NCBI RefSeq assembly: GCF_014822185.1
Contig: NZ_QVLR01000010.1
Location: 1 to 64,000, forward strand
Reading direction: 5' to 3'
Origin: Azoarcus sp. Aa7
GTDB lineage: Bacteria > Pseudomonadota > Gammaproteobacteria > Burkholderiales > Rhodocyclaceae
DNA length: 64,000 nt
Positions 17,736-27,365 of this stretch are shown here, piece after piece. How positions within the stretch are numbered: the stretch's first letter is position 1; every line of letters starts with the position of its first letter. A model generated the notes under the pieces. That model was given only the letters and a program-made list of their open reading frames with translations, did no database searches and was not told where the DNA came from. The position numbers were made by a program, and so were the translations under genes.

Positions 17736-18865
17736 CGCAGCCACTCCGGCTCGCCGAGCACCGCCCTGACCATCGGCAGCGCGAAGAAGCGGCGCCGCGC
17801 GGCCTCGTCCGAGAAGTGCGCGTACAGGCGCTCGATGCCGCGTTCGACAATCGCCTCGCGCTCCGCGACGGGCATGCGCGCACCGGCCACGAGGCCGCGT
17901 GCGAGCGCCTCCGCATCACCCAGCGGGAAGAGCGTGCCCGCGTCGCCGACGACTTCCGGCGCGCCGCCGCAGTCGGTCGCGATCACCGGCACGCGCGCGG
18001 CCATCGCCTCGAGCAACACCATGCCGAAGGGCTCGTGGTCGGAGCTCAGGGCGAACACGTCGAAGGCCGAGAAGGCACGCCGTGCATTCGGCACCTGTCC
18101 GAGGAAACGCACCCGCTCGGCAATGCCCAGGTCCCCGGCAAGCTTCCGCAGCGACGCCTCAAGCCGGCCCTTGCCAAGGATCGCCAGCAGCGCGTTGCCG
18201 GGGAGCTCCGGCAGGGCGCGGGCGAAACCGCGCAGCAGCGTGGCCTGGTCCTTGTCCGGGTGCAGCCGGCCGACGTTGCCGACGACGAAGACATCGCGCG
18301 GCAGGCCGAGCAGCTCGCGCGCGGCGTCGCGCGGCAGCACTTCGGCGCGTACGGCATCGACGTCGATACGATTGTGCAGCGTCTCGATGCGGTCGGCCGG
18401 CCACGACGGCACGCCGCGGCGGATGTCGTCGCGGATCGCGTCGGACACCCCCAGCAGGCCGAGGCGCTTGCCGAACCAGCGCGCAAAAAGCTTGTGCGTC
18501 AGGCGCTCGTAGTCGCCGAACGCGTGATGCACCCCGATCACCGGGAGCTTCGTCCCCCAGCACGAGATGTGGATGGGCTTGAAGCGGTGCGCGAGGATCA
18601 TCGCGAAGTCGCGTCCGGCGATGATCTCGCGCACGCGGCGCATCGCGTCGAGCTTGAGCCCGCGCACGTCGGCGCCGTCGTAATCGAGATAGATCACCTC
18701 GTCGGACGCCGACAGCGCGGTCACTTCGTCGCTCGCCGGATCGGTCAGATAGACGGTCGTGACCTTGTACGGCGAATCCTTGAACAGCACCGCGTACTGG
18801 CGCGCGACATCAGCGAACGGGCCGTAGTGACAGTGGCAGAACTGCAGGATGCGGCGTTCAGCCAA
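17732..18865 (-). CDS. Glycosyltransferase family 4 protein
   Basis: 377-residue GT-B enzyme. The N-terminal domain has HRFKPIHISCWG and VIGVHHAFGDYERL; the C-terminal Glycos_transf_1 domain has VVGNVGRLHPDKDQATLLRG, RVRFLGQV and the E-x7-E block SSDHEPFGMVLLEAMAARVP. It overlaps the carbamoyltransferase gene by eight bases and the next gene by four, in one minus-strand operon for LPS core or O-unit assembly. It occupies a place comparable to WapH in Pseudomonas, but the sugar added is not determinable. Confidence 0.85.
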   Translation of the reverse strand: MAERRILQFCHCHYGPFADVARQYAVLFKDSPYKVTTVYLTDPASDEVTALSASDEVIYLDYDGADVRGLKLDAMRRVREIIAGRDFAMILAHRFKPIHISCWGTKLPVIGVHHAFGDYERLTHKLFARWFGKRLGLLGVSDAIRDDIRRGVPSWPADRIETLHNRIDVDAVRAEVLPRDAARELLGLPRDVFVVGNVGRLHPDKDQATLLRGFARALPELPGNALLAILGKGRLEASLRKLAGDLGIAERVRFLGQVPNARRAFSAFDVFALSSDHEPFGMVLLEAMAARVPVIATDCGGAPEVVGDAGTLFPLGDAEALARGLVAGARMPVAEREAIVERGIERLYAHFSDEAARRRFFALPMVRAVLGEPEWLR

Positions 18866-20603
18866 GGGCCGCGCCCTCCTTCACGACCAGCACGTCCTCC
18901 ATGATCAGGTACTGCAGGTCCGACCCGAAGAACATGTTCAGCGCATCCGTCGGCGAGCAGATCATCGGCTCGCCGCGGCGGTTGAGCGAGGTATTGAGCA
19001 CGACGCCGTTGCCGGTAAGCGTCTCCAGTTCCTTCATCAGGTCGTAGTAACGCGGGTTGAACTCGCGCTTGAGCACTTGGGCGCGCGAAGTGCCGTCCTC
19101 GTGCACGACCTCGGGCACACGCGTCTTCCACTCCTCCGCGACTTCGAAGGTGAAGGTCATGAAGGGTGCGGGATGATCCGTCTGCAGCATCTGCGGGCCG
19201 ACGGTGTCGAGCATGCTGGGGCAGAACGGCCGCCAGCGCTCGCGGAACTTGATCTGCTCGTTGATGCGGTCGGCGACGCCCGCCGCGCTGGGGCAGCCGA
19301 GAATGGAGCGGCCGCCCAGCGCGCGCGGGCCGAACTCCATGCGCCCCTGGAACCACGCGACCGGATTGCCGTCGGCCAGTACTTGCGCAATGCGCGCGGG
19401 AACGTCGGGAATCTGCTGCCACGTCGGCTGCGCCGGGTGCTTCGCGCACGCGGCGATCACGTCCTCGTTGGTGTAGCGCGGGCCGAGGTAGACGTGCTCC
19501 ATCTTCTCGATCGGAACGCCGCGCGCAACCGACACCCAGGACGCAGCCCCGACCGCCGTGCCCGAGTCGCCCGAGGCCGGCTGCACGAACAGCTCACGCA
19601 GGTCGGATCGCGCGATGATCTTCTGGTTGAGCTTGACGTTCAACGCGCCGCCGCCTGCGAAGGCGAGCCGCCCGGTCTCGCGCAGGATGTCGCCGAGGTA
19701 GTGGTCGATCATCTGCAGCGCGAGATCCTCGAACAGCTTCTGCATGCTCGCGGCGTAATGGATGTAGGGCTCGTCGGCGATGTCGCCGGCGCGCTTCGGG
19801 CCCAGCCAGTCGATCAGCTTGGGCGAGAAGTAATAGCCCTTGCCATTCTCCTTGTAGCGGCGGAAGCCGATCACGTTGGCGTAGTCGGTGTCGATCACCA
19901 ATTCGCCGTTCTCGAATTTCGCCAGGCGCGAGAAATCGTACTTGTCCGGATCGCCGTAGGGCGCCATGCCCATGACCTTGTACTCGCCGTCGAGCATCTC
20001 GAAGCCGAGGTACTCGGTGATCGCGCCGTACAGGCCGCCGAGCGAATCGGGATCGTAGAACTCCTTGATCTTGTGGATCCGGCCGTTCTCGCCGTAGCCG
20101 AAGAAGGTCGTCGCGTACTCGCCCTTGCCGTCGATGCCGAGGATCGCGGTCTTCTCGGTGAAACCGGAACAGTGGTAGGCGCTCGAGGCGTGCGCGAGGT
20201 GGTGCTCCACCGGCACGATCTCGGTCTTCTTCAGGTCGAAGCCGAGCTGTGCAAGGCACCACTCGATGCGCTTCTTGTAGCGGTAGTAGCGGCGATTGCC
20301 GGTCAGGATCGCATCGAGGCCGCGGTCCGGGGCATACCAGTAGCGCTTCGCGTAGTGCCAGCGCGCCGGCTCCGTGATGCTGATCGGCGCGAAGGGAATC
20401 GCGACCGCGTCGACGTCCTGCGGCTTGATGCCGGCGAACTCCAGGCAGAACTTCGCTGCCTCGTAGGGCATGCGGTTCTTGGCGTGCTTGTCGCGCACGA
20501 AGCGCTCTTCTTCCGCCGCCGCGACGAGCTTGCCGTCGACGTAGAGGGCAGCGGAAGGGTCGTGCGTCAGGGCGCCGGACAGGCCGAGAATGGTCAGAGC
20601 CAC
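18858..20603 (-). CDS. NodU/CmcH-family O-carbamoyltransferase (WapO-like)
   Basis: 581-residue carbamoyltransferase that uses carbamoyl phosphate and ATP to carbamoylate a sugar hydroxyl. The N-terminal Kae1-like domain has LSGALTHDPSAALY, VEHHLAHASSAYHCSGF and FAGGGALNVKLNQ; the C-terminal domain has QGRMEFGPRALGGRSI and LNTSLNRRGEPM, all hallmarks of the family. GTG 20603 was chosen because GAGG lies seven bases upstream. Length and neighbourhood match the P. aeruginosa enzyme that carbamoylates heptose II of the core, so the same role is inferred. Confidence 0.85.
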   Translation of the reverse strand: MALTILGLSGALTHDPSAALYVDGKLVAAAEEERFVRDKHAKNRMPYEAAKFCLEFAGIKPQDVDAVAIPFAPISITEPARWHYAKRYWYAPDRGLDAILTGNRRYYRYKKRIEWCLAQLGFDLKKTEIVPVEHHLAHASSAYHCSGFTEKTAILGIDGKGEYATTFFGYGENGRIHKIKEFYDPDSLGGLYGAITEYLGFEMLDGEYKVMGMAPYGDPDKYDFSRLAKFENGELVIDTDYANVIGFRRYKENGKGYYFSPKLIDWLGPKRAGDIADEPYIHYAASMQKLFEDLALQMIDHYLGDILRETGRLAFAGGGALNVKLNQKIIARSDLRELFVQPASGDSGTAVGAASWVSVARGVPIEKMEHVYLGPRYTNEDVIAACAKHPAQPTWQQIPDVPARIAQVLADGNPVAWFQGRMEFGPRALGGRSILGCPSAAGVADRINEQIKFRERWRPFCPSMLDTVGPQMLQTDHPAPFMTFTFEVAEEWKTRVPEVVHEDGTSRAQVLKREFNPRYYDLMKELETLTGNGVVLNTSLNRRGEPMICSPTDALNMFFGSDLQYLIMEDVLVVKEGAALG

Positions 20604-20676
20604 AGATGAACCTCTGGTTGGGGACCGCGACATGCGCAGTCCCGGCAAGCAAATTTTGCGATTATAGCCTCTTGGC

Positions 20677-22734
20677 TCACGAGCCCGGCCGCGGATCCCC
20701 GTTCGGGGCAGCCGGCAAGGCGCGCACGATGCGCGCGCCGAGCCAGCGCGAGCCCGCCATCGACAGGTGGTCGTCGTCGCGGTACATCAGCTCGCCGTCG
20801 CGGCGGCCAAGGCAGGCGCGATCGTCGCACATGGCCGTCTGCGGATCGAAGACGATGACCTGCGGATACTTTTCGAGCACCCGTCGCAGGTAGGGGCGGT
20901 ATTCCTCGTTCCGCGCCTCGATCAACGCGCGGGGAACCTCGCACTCGGGCCGCGGAATACGGCTGACGAACCGGTTCGGCGTCCAGTGCACGCACTCGCG
21001 CGCATTGAAATCGAGTTCGGGCACCGAGTCGAGAAACACGATGCGCTTGCCCGTGACCGTGAGCTGGCGCAGCGTCTCGTCGAGTGCGGTCGCAATGACC
21101 TCCCCCCGTCCGATGGCGGGATCGTCCGGCGCCGCGAGCAGCACGGGCTTCCGGTGCATGCGGCTGAACACGCCCGGCTTGTCCTTGAGCTGACGCGCCG
21201 TGATCCCCAGCACCCAGCGCCCCGCCAGGAAGATGGTCTTGACCTGCGGGGCCCCGGCTGCGTATGCGTAGGCAGCCTGAGCGACAGGCGCACAGCCGCG
21301 GGACTCGCCCGATCTTTCGCGCGTATCCATCCCGACCAGCAACAGGCAGCCGTCCTCGTTAATCTGCAGGAGATTGCCGCCGCTGCGCCCCAGGGCCTCG
21401 CTGATGCCCCAGAAAAAGTGGTTCGCGTGGCTGTCGCCGATGATCACGGCGTCGGGCGGGCGCGACGCATCGCCTATCAGGCAGTTGCCGGCAAAGTTTG
21501 CGGGCAGGAGGTGGCGGCAATCGCTGCTTTCCAGCCACCGCTCCTCCCACCGCAGGGCTGCCGACGCCTGTTGCGCCTGGGCATCCTTCAGGCGGATCTC
21601 GAGCCCGTCGCGCAGGTGGATATTCCAGCCCGCGATCGCGAGCAGGACGCTGGCCAGCACCAGCCCGGCAACGGTTCTCCGCCCGCCGCGGCGGCGAACC
21701 GGCTGCTCGACCCAGCGGAAGGTCGCCCACGACAGGACCAGCGCGGCGGCGAGCGCCGCGACAAGGACCGGGGGCGTTGCCCGCTCGGGATGCACGATCC
21801 GCGTGAACGACAGCAGCGGCCAGTGCCACAGGTACAAGGGGAAGCTGATCAGGCCGAGCCACACGACGGGCCGCGCCGACAGCAGGATCCGGTTCACGGC
21901 CGCGCGCGGACCGGCGGCAATCAGCAGCACGGCACCGCCGACCGGCAGCAGCGCCCAGGCGCCCGGAAAGGCCCGTTCCTTGTCGATGACGACGAGGCCG
22001 CAAGCGATGAGCGACAGGCCCGCCGCCGAGGCCACGCTAGGCGCCCACGCCGAGGCGGAAGGAAAGATCGTGCCGTAGCGCTGCAGGCGCCACGCGAGCG
22101 CCGCGCCGAAGAGCAGCTCCCACACCCGCGTCGGCGGGAGGAAGTAGCTGGCGACCGGGAATTGCGCGCTCAGCGCGACGCTCGCGGCGAGCGAGGCCGC
22201 AGCCAGCACGAGAAGGATGCCGCCGAGCCGGTGGCGCACGCGCCACACGAGCACCGCCAGCGCCGGCCACACGATGTAGAACTGCTCCTCGATACCCAGC
22301 GACCAGAGATGCAGCAGGGGCTTGAGCTCGGCCTCCGTATCGAAGTAGCCCGCCTCCCGCCAGAACATGAAGTTCGCAACGAATCCCAGGCCGGCGACCG
22401 AATGCCTGGCGAGCTGGACGTACTCGTCCGGGAAAAGCGTCCCCCACCCCGCGGCGAGGCACACCGACACGACCAGCAGCAGGGCGGGGAAGATGCGCCG
22501 CACGCGGCGCGCGTAGAAATCGGCAAAGCTGAATTCGCCACGCCCGAGGGCCTTGATGATGATCGACGAGATCAGGTAGCCCGAAATGACGAAGAAGATA
22601 TCGACGCCGACGAAGCCCCCCGGCAGAGCCTCGGGGAAGGCGTGGAAGATCACGACCGAAAGGACCGCGACCGCGCGCAGGCCGTCGATATCCCGACGAT
22701 AGGCGAGATGGGGATTGGGATGACTCATGGACAT
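20677..22734 (-). CDS. OafA-type acyltransferase with C-terminal SGNH domain
   Basis: 685-residue protein with an acyltransferase-3 membrane domain (about residues 1-370, roughly ten helices) and a periplasmic SGNH hydrolase-like domain (about 400-685). Seen: YRRDIDGLRAVAVLSVVIFH with the conserved Arg, GGFVGVDIFFVISGYLIS, and RVRRIFPALL; in the SGNH part, DAVIIGDSHANHFFWG and the final YRDDDHLSMAGSRWLG with catalytic Asp-x2-His. Such proteins O-acetylate surface polysaccharides. Its place behind the LPS operon suggests O-antigen or core acetylation. Confidence 0.87.
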   Translation of the reverse strand: MSMSHPNPHLAYRRDIDGLRAVAVLSVVIFHAFPEALPGGFVGVDIFFVISGYLISSIIIKALGRGEFSFADFYARRVRRIFPALLLVVSVCLAAGWGTLFPDEYVQLARHSVAGLGFVANFMFWREAGYFDTEAELKPLLHLWSLGIEEQFYIVWPALAVLVWRVRHRLGGILLVLAAASLAASVALSAQFPVASYFLPPTRVWELLFGAALAWRLQRYGTIFPSASAWAPSVASAAGLSLIACGLVVIDKERAFPGAWALLPVGGAVLLIAAGPRAAVNRILLSARPVVWLGLISFPLYLWHWPLLSFTRIVHPERATPPVLVAALAAALVLSWATFRWVEQPVRRRGGRRTVAGLVLASVLLAIAGWNIHLRDGLEIRLKDAQAQQASAALRWEERWLESSDCRHLLPANFAGNCLIGDASRPPDAVIIGDSHANHFFWGISEALGRSGGNLLQINEDGCLLLVGMDTRERSGESRGCAPVAQAAYAYAAGAPQVKTIFLAGRWVLGITARQLKDKPGVFSRMHRKPVLLAAPDDPAIGRGEVIATALDETLRQLTVTGKRIVFLDSVPELDFNARECVHWTPNRFVSRIPRPECEVPRALIEARNEEYRPYLRRVLEKYPQVIVFDPQTAMCDDRACLGRRDGELMYRDDDHLSMAGSRWLGARIVRALPAAPNGDPRPGS

Positions 22735-23026
22735 ACCCGCCCCGGATGCGCGGGACGCGGCTCAGAAAATGTCGACAAAGCCTGCCATTCTAATCGCCAT
22801 CGGCTTCGTCGCGAGCGACGCACGCTCCGACTGCCCGCCCCGGGGAAGCCAGGCGGCCAAACGAGGAACCATCCCGATCTCGTCCCGGACATCCTCACGT
22901 ATCATCCGCCCTCGCGCCTTTCCCGGCCCGGATGCACACCCGAGCATCCGCATCGCGTCCTGCGGCAACCGCCGCAGTACCACGCAAGGTGGGGCAGAGG
23001 AACGCATTCCACAAGGAGACGAATCA
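22735..23026. other. Divergent intergenic region
   Basis: About 290 bases between the divergent acyltransferase and symporter genes. It must carry promoters for both directions, but I see no convincing -35/-10 pair, palindrome or structured leader. The only clear element is the AAGGAG ribosome-binding site about ten bases before the symporter ATG. Confidence 0.5.
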
Positions 23027-24460
23027 ATGGATGCACTCATTTCAACCATCAACGGCTACGTCTGGAGCCCCGCACTGGTCTACCTGTGCCTGGGCGTGGG
23101 CCTGTACTTCTCGATCCGCACGCGCTTCATGCAGGTGCGCGGCTTCAACGAGATGATCCGCCTGATGTTCGAGGGCAAGAGCTCGGACGCCGGCGTATCT
23201 TCGTTCCAGGCACTGGCGATGGCCCTTTCCGGCCGCGTCGGCACCGGCAACATCGCCGGGGTCGCCACCGCGATCACCTTCGGCGGGCCCGGCGCGGTGT
23301 TCTGGATGTGGATGACCGCCTTCCTCGGTGCATCGACCGCTTACATCGAATCGACGCTGGCGCAGATCTACAAGGAAAAGGACGACAAGGGCCAGTACCG
23401 CGGCGGCCCCGCCTACTACATCGAGAAGGCGATGGGACAAAGGTGGTACGCGTGGATCTTCGCCGTCGCGACGACGATCGCGATGGGCCTGCTGCTGCCC
23501 GGCGTGCAGGCCAACAGCATCGCTTCCGGCGTGCAGAACGCGTGGGGTATCGATCCCGCGGTCAGCTCGGCGCTGATGGTGATCACGCTGGGCTTCATCA
23601 TCTTCGGCGGCGTCAAGCGCATCGCGCACTTCGCCGAGTTCGTAGTGCCCTTCATGGCGCTCGCCTACATCCTGATGGCGCTGGTGATCGTGTTCCTGCA
23701 CATCGATCAAGTACCGGCGATGATTGCGCTGATCTTCAAGAGCGCCTTCGGTTTCGAGGCCGGCTTCGGTGCGGTGCTGGGCCTCGCGGTGCAGTGGGGC
23801 GTGAAGCGCGGCGTGTATTCGAACGAGGCCGGCCAGGGGTCGGGGCCGCACCCGGCGGCGGCGGCGGAAGTGTCGCATCCGGCCAAGCAGGGCTATGTAC
23901 AGGCCTTCTCTGTGTATATCGACACGCTGCTGGTGTGCTCGGCGACGGCGTTCATGCTGCTCGCCACCGGCAAGTACAACGTCAAGCACCCGGACGGTTC
24001 GATGATCCTCGACCACCTGCCGGGCGTCGAAACCGGCCCCGCCTACACGCAGGCCGCGGTCGAGTCGGTAATGCCCGGCTTCGGCGCGAGCTTCGTCGCG
24101 CTGGCGCTGATGTTCTTCGCCTTCACGACCATCGTCGCCTACTACTACATGGCCGAGACCAATCTCTCCTACATCAACCGCAAGGTGCATCGCCCGTGGC
24201 TGGTGTTCGCGCTGCGCATCGTGATGATGGCGGCGGTCACCTACGGGTCGGTACGCAGCGCCGGCGCGGCGTGGGACCTCGGCGACATCGGCGTCGGGAT
24301 CATGGCCTGGCTCAACATCATCGCGATCCTGATCCTGCAGAAGCCGGCGCTCGTCGCACTGCGCGATTACGAGCGGCAGAAGAAGGAAGGCAAGGATCCG
24401 GTGTTCGACCCGGAGAAGCTGGGGATCCGCAACGCGGATTTCTGGGTCGATCGCCGCTGA
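23027..24460 (+). CDS. Sodium:alanine symporter family protein (AlsT/AgcS type)
   Basis: 477-residue amino acid carrier with about eleven membrane helices, of the alanine or glycine:cation symporter family. Family blocks are visible: FQALAMALSGRVGTGNIAGVATAI, the GPGAVFWMWMTAFLGA helix, YRGGPAYYIEKAMG and KRGVYSNEAGQGSGPHPAAAAE. It would import alanine or glycine with Na+. The ATG at 23027 has AAGGAG upstream; longer in-frame readings into the intergenic region have no supporting motif. It stands alone, convergent with polA. Confidence 0.9.
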   Translation: MDALISTINGYVWSPALVYLCLGVGLYFSIRTRFMQVRGFNEMIRLMFEGKSSDAGVSSFQALAMALSGRVGTGNIAGVATAITFGGPGAVFWMWMTAFLGASTAYIESTLAQIYKEKDDKGQYRGGPAYYIEKAMGQRWYAWIFAVATTIAMGLLLPGVQANSIASGVQNAWGIDPAVSSALMVITLGFIIFGGVKRIAHFAEFVVPFMALAYILMALVIVFLHIDQVPAMIALIFKSAFGFEAGFGAVLGLAVQWGVKRGVYSNEAGQGSGPHPAAAAEVSHPAKQGYVQAFSVYIDTLLVCSATAFMLLATGKYNVKHPDGSMILDHLPGVETGPAYTQAAVESVMPGFGASFVALALMFFAFTTIVAYYYMAETNLSYINRKVHRPWLVFALRIVMMAAVTYGSVRSAGAAWDLGDIGVGIMAWLNIIAILILQKPALVALRDYERQKKEGKDPVFDPEKLGIRNADFWVDRR

Positions 24461-24479
24461 TCGACCCCGGCGGACGCAG

Positions 24480-24501
24480 GGCGGGAGCAGCGCATCCCGC
24501 C
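24480..24501. terminator. GC-rich hairpin between convergent genes, partial REP-like
   Basis: GGCGGGA and TCCCGCC form a perfect 7-bp stem around the loop GCAGCGCA, in the 81-base gap between the symporter and polA. There is no T-run. The sequence resembles the left arm of the REP-like element at 11191, so it may be a degraded copy that still serves both strands as a transcription end. Confidence 0.45.
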
Positions 24502-24541
24502 TTGCGATTCTCGATGCCGACGGGGGACCGTCGATACGCCC

Positions 24542-27277
24542 TCAGTGGGCCTCGTCCCAGTTGTCGCCGACACCGACCTCGACCAGCAGCGGCACGGCCA
24601 GGTCGGCGACGCCGCACATCTGCGCCGGAAGTTGCGCGCGCACGCGCTCGAGCTCGTCGCGCGGCACCTCCAGCACCAGTTCGTCATGCACCTGCAGGAT
24701 CAGGCGCGTCTTCAGGCCCGAGGACGCGAGCCAGCCATGCACGGCGATCATCGCCTTCTTGATCAGGTCCGCCGCCGTGCCCTGCATCGGCGCATTGATC
24801 GCCGCGCGCTCGGCGGCCTGGCGGCGACCGACCTGCTGGGCACGGATCTCGGGCAGGTAGAGGCGGCGGCCGAACACCGTCTCGACGTAGCCGCGCTCCT
24901 TCGCCTCGGCCTTGACGCGGTCCATGTAGGCCGCCACCCCCGGGTAACGCGCGAAGTAACGGTCGATCCAGCCCTGCGCCGCGGCGCGGTCGATGCCGAG
25001 GTTCTTCGCCAGGCCGTGCGCGCTCATGCCGTAGATGAGGCCGAAGTTGATCACCTTGGCGTAGCGGCGCTGCTCGCTCGTGACCTCCGCCGGCGTCACG
25101 CCGAACACCTCCGCCGCGGTCGCGCGGTGCACATCCTCGCCTTGCGCGAAGGCCTCCAGCAGGCGCGCGTCGCCCGACAGGTGAGCCATGATGCGCAACT
25201 CGATCTGCGAGTAGTCGGCCGACACGATCACATGATCGCGCGGCGCGATGAAGGCCGCGCGGATGCGCCGTCCCTCGGCGGTGCGGATCGGGATGTTCTG
25301 CAGGTTGGGGTCCGAACTCGCCAGACGTCCGGTCACCGCGACCGCCTGCGAGAAACTCGTATGCACGCGGCCGGTCTTCGGATTGACCATGCGCGGCAGC
25401 TTGTCGGCATAGGTGCTCTTGAGCTTGGCGAAGCCGCGGTGTTCGAGCAGCAGCTTGGGCAACGGGTAGTCGTCGGCGAGCTGCTGCAACACCTCCTCGT
25501 CGGTCGAGGGCTGGCCGGTCGCGGTCTTCTTCACGACCGGCAGGCCCAGCTTGCCGAACAGGATCTCGCCCAGCTGCTTCGGTGACGCGAGGTTGAAGGG
25601 CTGGCCGGCCAGGTTGTGCGCCTCGCGCTCCAGCTCCATCAGGCGGCGCCCCAGCTCCTCGCCCTGTTGCGCGAGGAGAAACGGGTCGATCAGCACGCCG
25701 GTGCACTCCATCTCCAGCAGCACCTGCATCGCCGGCAGTTCGATGCCGCGGTACAGCGCCGCGAGCGCCGGCGCGGCCTCCAGTTGCGGCCACAACTTCT
25801 GGTGCAGGCGCAGCGTGATGTCGGCGTCCTCGGCCGCGTATTCGGTCGCACGGTCGATCGCGACCTCGTCGAAGCCGATCTGCTTCGCCCCCTTGCCGCA
25901 CACGTCCGCATAGGGGATCGTCGTCAGCCCCAGGTGGCGCTTCGCCAGCGAATCCATGTCATGTGACTTGTCGCTCTCGAGCACGTAGGACTGCAGCAGC
26001 GTGTCGTGTGCGATACCGGCCAGCCGTATGCCGTGGTTCGCCAGCACGTGGGCGTCGTACTTGAGGTTCTGGCCGACCTTGGCATGCTGCGCGGATTCGA
26101 ACCACGGCCGCAGGCGTGCGAGCACCTCGTCGAGCGGCAGCTGCGCCGGGACGTCCGGCCCGCGGTGCGCCAGCGGCAGGTAGGCCGCCTCGCCCGCGAC
26201 GACCGCGAAGGACATGCCGACGAGGCGGGCCGCCATCGGATCCAGGCTGGTGGTTTCGGTATCGAAGGCGACGAGCGCAGCGGCGTCGAGCTTCGCGAGC
26301 CATGCGTCGAAACTCGTCCAGTCGAGGATCGCCGAGTACCCGCCGCGATGTGCGCCCGGCACCGCGGGCGGGTCGTCGGCCTTGGTGGCCTCGGCGGCTT
26401 CGCCGCCCGCCACGACCGCCGCCACGCTGCCCTGCCCGTCCAGATCCTTCAGCCAGCCGCGGAACTCGAAGCGCTCGTACAGTGCGCGCAGCGCGGCCTT
26501 GTCGTCCTCGCGCGCCGGCAGATCGTCGAGGTCCATCGGCAGTTCGACGTCGGTGGCGACGGTGACGAGCTTCTTCCCCAGCGGCAGGAAATCGAGATGT
26601 TTCCTCAGGTTCTCGCCGACCTTGCCGCCGACCTTGTCGGCATTGGCGACAAGCTTGTCGAGCGTGCCGTACTCCGTGAGCCACTTCACCGCGGTCTTCG
26701 GACCGCACTTGTCCACGCCCGGCACGTTGTCGACGGTGTCGCCGACCAGCGCGAGGTAATCGATGATGCGCTCGGGCGGCACGCCGAATTTCGCCTCGAC
26801 CCCCGCCTCGTCGAGCACCTCCTCGCTCATCGTGTTCACCCACTTCACGCCGGGGCGCACGAGCTGGGTCAGGTCCTTGTCGCCGGTCGAGATCACCACC
26901 TCCCAGCCGCGCTCGAGCGCCAGGCGCGTCAGCGTGCCGATCACGTCGTCGGCCTCGACCCCCTCGACCGCCAGCAACGGCCAGCCTTCGGCCTGCACGG
27001 CCTCGTGCAGCGGCTCGATCTGCGCGCGCAGGTCCTCGGGCATGGGCGGGCGGTGCGCCTTGTACTCCGGATACCAGTCGTCGCGGAAGGTCTTGCCCTT
27101 GGCGTCGAACACACAGGCGCGGAATTCGGCCTTGTAGTCGCTTTCGAGCCGACGTAGCATCGACAACACACCCCGAATCGCTCCTGTCGGCTCGCCCTTC
27201 GAATTGCGCAGATCCGGCAGCGCGTGAAAAGCGCGATACAGATAGCTGGAACCATCGACGAGCAACAGGACGGGCAT
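24542..27277 (-). CDS. polA: DNA polymerase I
   Basis: 911-residue full-length PolA with all three parts. The 5' nuclease domain (about residues 1-290) has LLVDGSSYLYRAFHALP and the STGDKDLTQL segment. The 3'-5' exonuclease domain (about 320-510) keeps VAFDTETTSLD with the Asp-x-Glu metal site, so proofreading looks intact. The polymerase domain has SADYSQIELRIMAHL (motif A), the RRYAKVINFGLIYGMS O-helix and the LQVHDELVLEVP motif C. It fills Okazaki and repair gaps. Single gene, convergent with the symporter. Confidence 0.97.
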   Translation of the reverse strand: MPVLLLVDGSSYLYRAFHALPDLRNSKGEPTGAIRGVLSMLRRLESDYKAEFRACVFDAKGKTFRDDWYPEYKAHRPPMPEDLRAQIEPLHEAVQAEGWPLLAVEGVEADDVIGTLTRLALERGWEVVISTGDKDLTQLVRPGVKWVNTMSEEVLDEAGVEAKFGVPPERIIDYLALVGDTVDNVPGVDKCGPKTAVKWLTEYGTLDKLVANADKVGGKVGENLRKHLDFLPLGKKLVTVATDVELPMDLDDLPAREDDKAALRALYERFEFRGWLKDLDGQGSVAAVVAGGEAAEATKADDPPAVPGAHRGGYSAILDWTSFDAWLAKLDAAALVAFDTETTSLDPMAARLVGMSFAVVAGEAAYLPLAHRGPDVPAQLPLDEVLARLRPWFESAQHAKVGQNLKYDAHVLANHGIRLAGIAHDTLLQSYVLESDKSHDMDSLAKRHLGLTTIPYADVCGKGAKQIGFDEVAIDRATEYAAEDADITLRLHQKLWPQLEAAPALAALYRGIELPAMQVLLEMECTGVLIDPFLLAQQGEELGRRLMELEREAHNLAGQPFNLASPKQLGEILFGKLGLPVVKKTATGQPSTDEEVLQQLADDYPLPKLLLEHRGFAKLKSTYADKLPRMVNPKTGRVHTSFSQAVAVTGRLASSDPNLQNIPIRTAEGRRIRAAFIAPRDHVIVSADYSQIELRIMAHLSGDARLLEAFAQGEDVHRATAAEVFGVTPAEVTSEQRRYAKVINFGLIYGMSAHGLAKNLGIDRAAAQGWIDRYFARYPGVAAYMDRVKAEAKERGYVETVFGRRLYLPEIRAQQVGRRQAAERAAINAPMQGTAADLIKKAMIAVHGWLASSGLKTRLILQVHDELVLEVPRDELERVRAQLPAQMCGVADLAVPLLVEVGVGDNWDEAH

Positions 27278-27365
27278 CGGACAAACTTCCTTGCGGGATC
27301 CGGGCGAATTCCGGAATCAGATGAAGCCGGCACACGGACCGGCAGAACGACAAGACGAGAACAAC

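Noticed and set aside
20767..24762. Very long open frame (over 1300 codons) on the plus strand
   Set aside because: It runs antisense to the acyltransferase and then out of frame through the symporter gene. Composition is Arg/Ala-rich shadow sequence, with no family motif. High GC makes such frames common.
27291..27365. Longer N-terminus for the LOG-family protein
   Set aside because: The extra 25 residues start with TTG, are polar and low in conservation, and have no ribosome-binding site.
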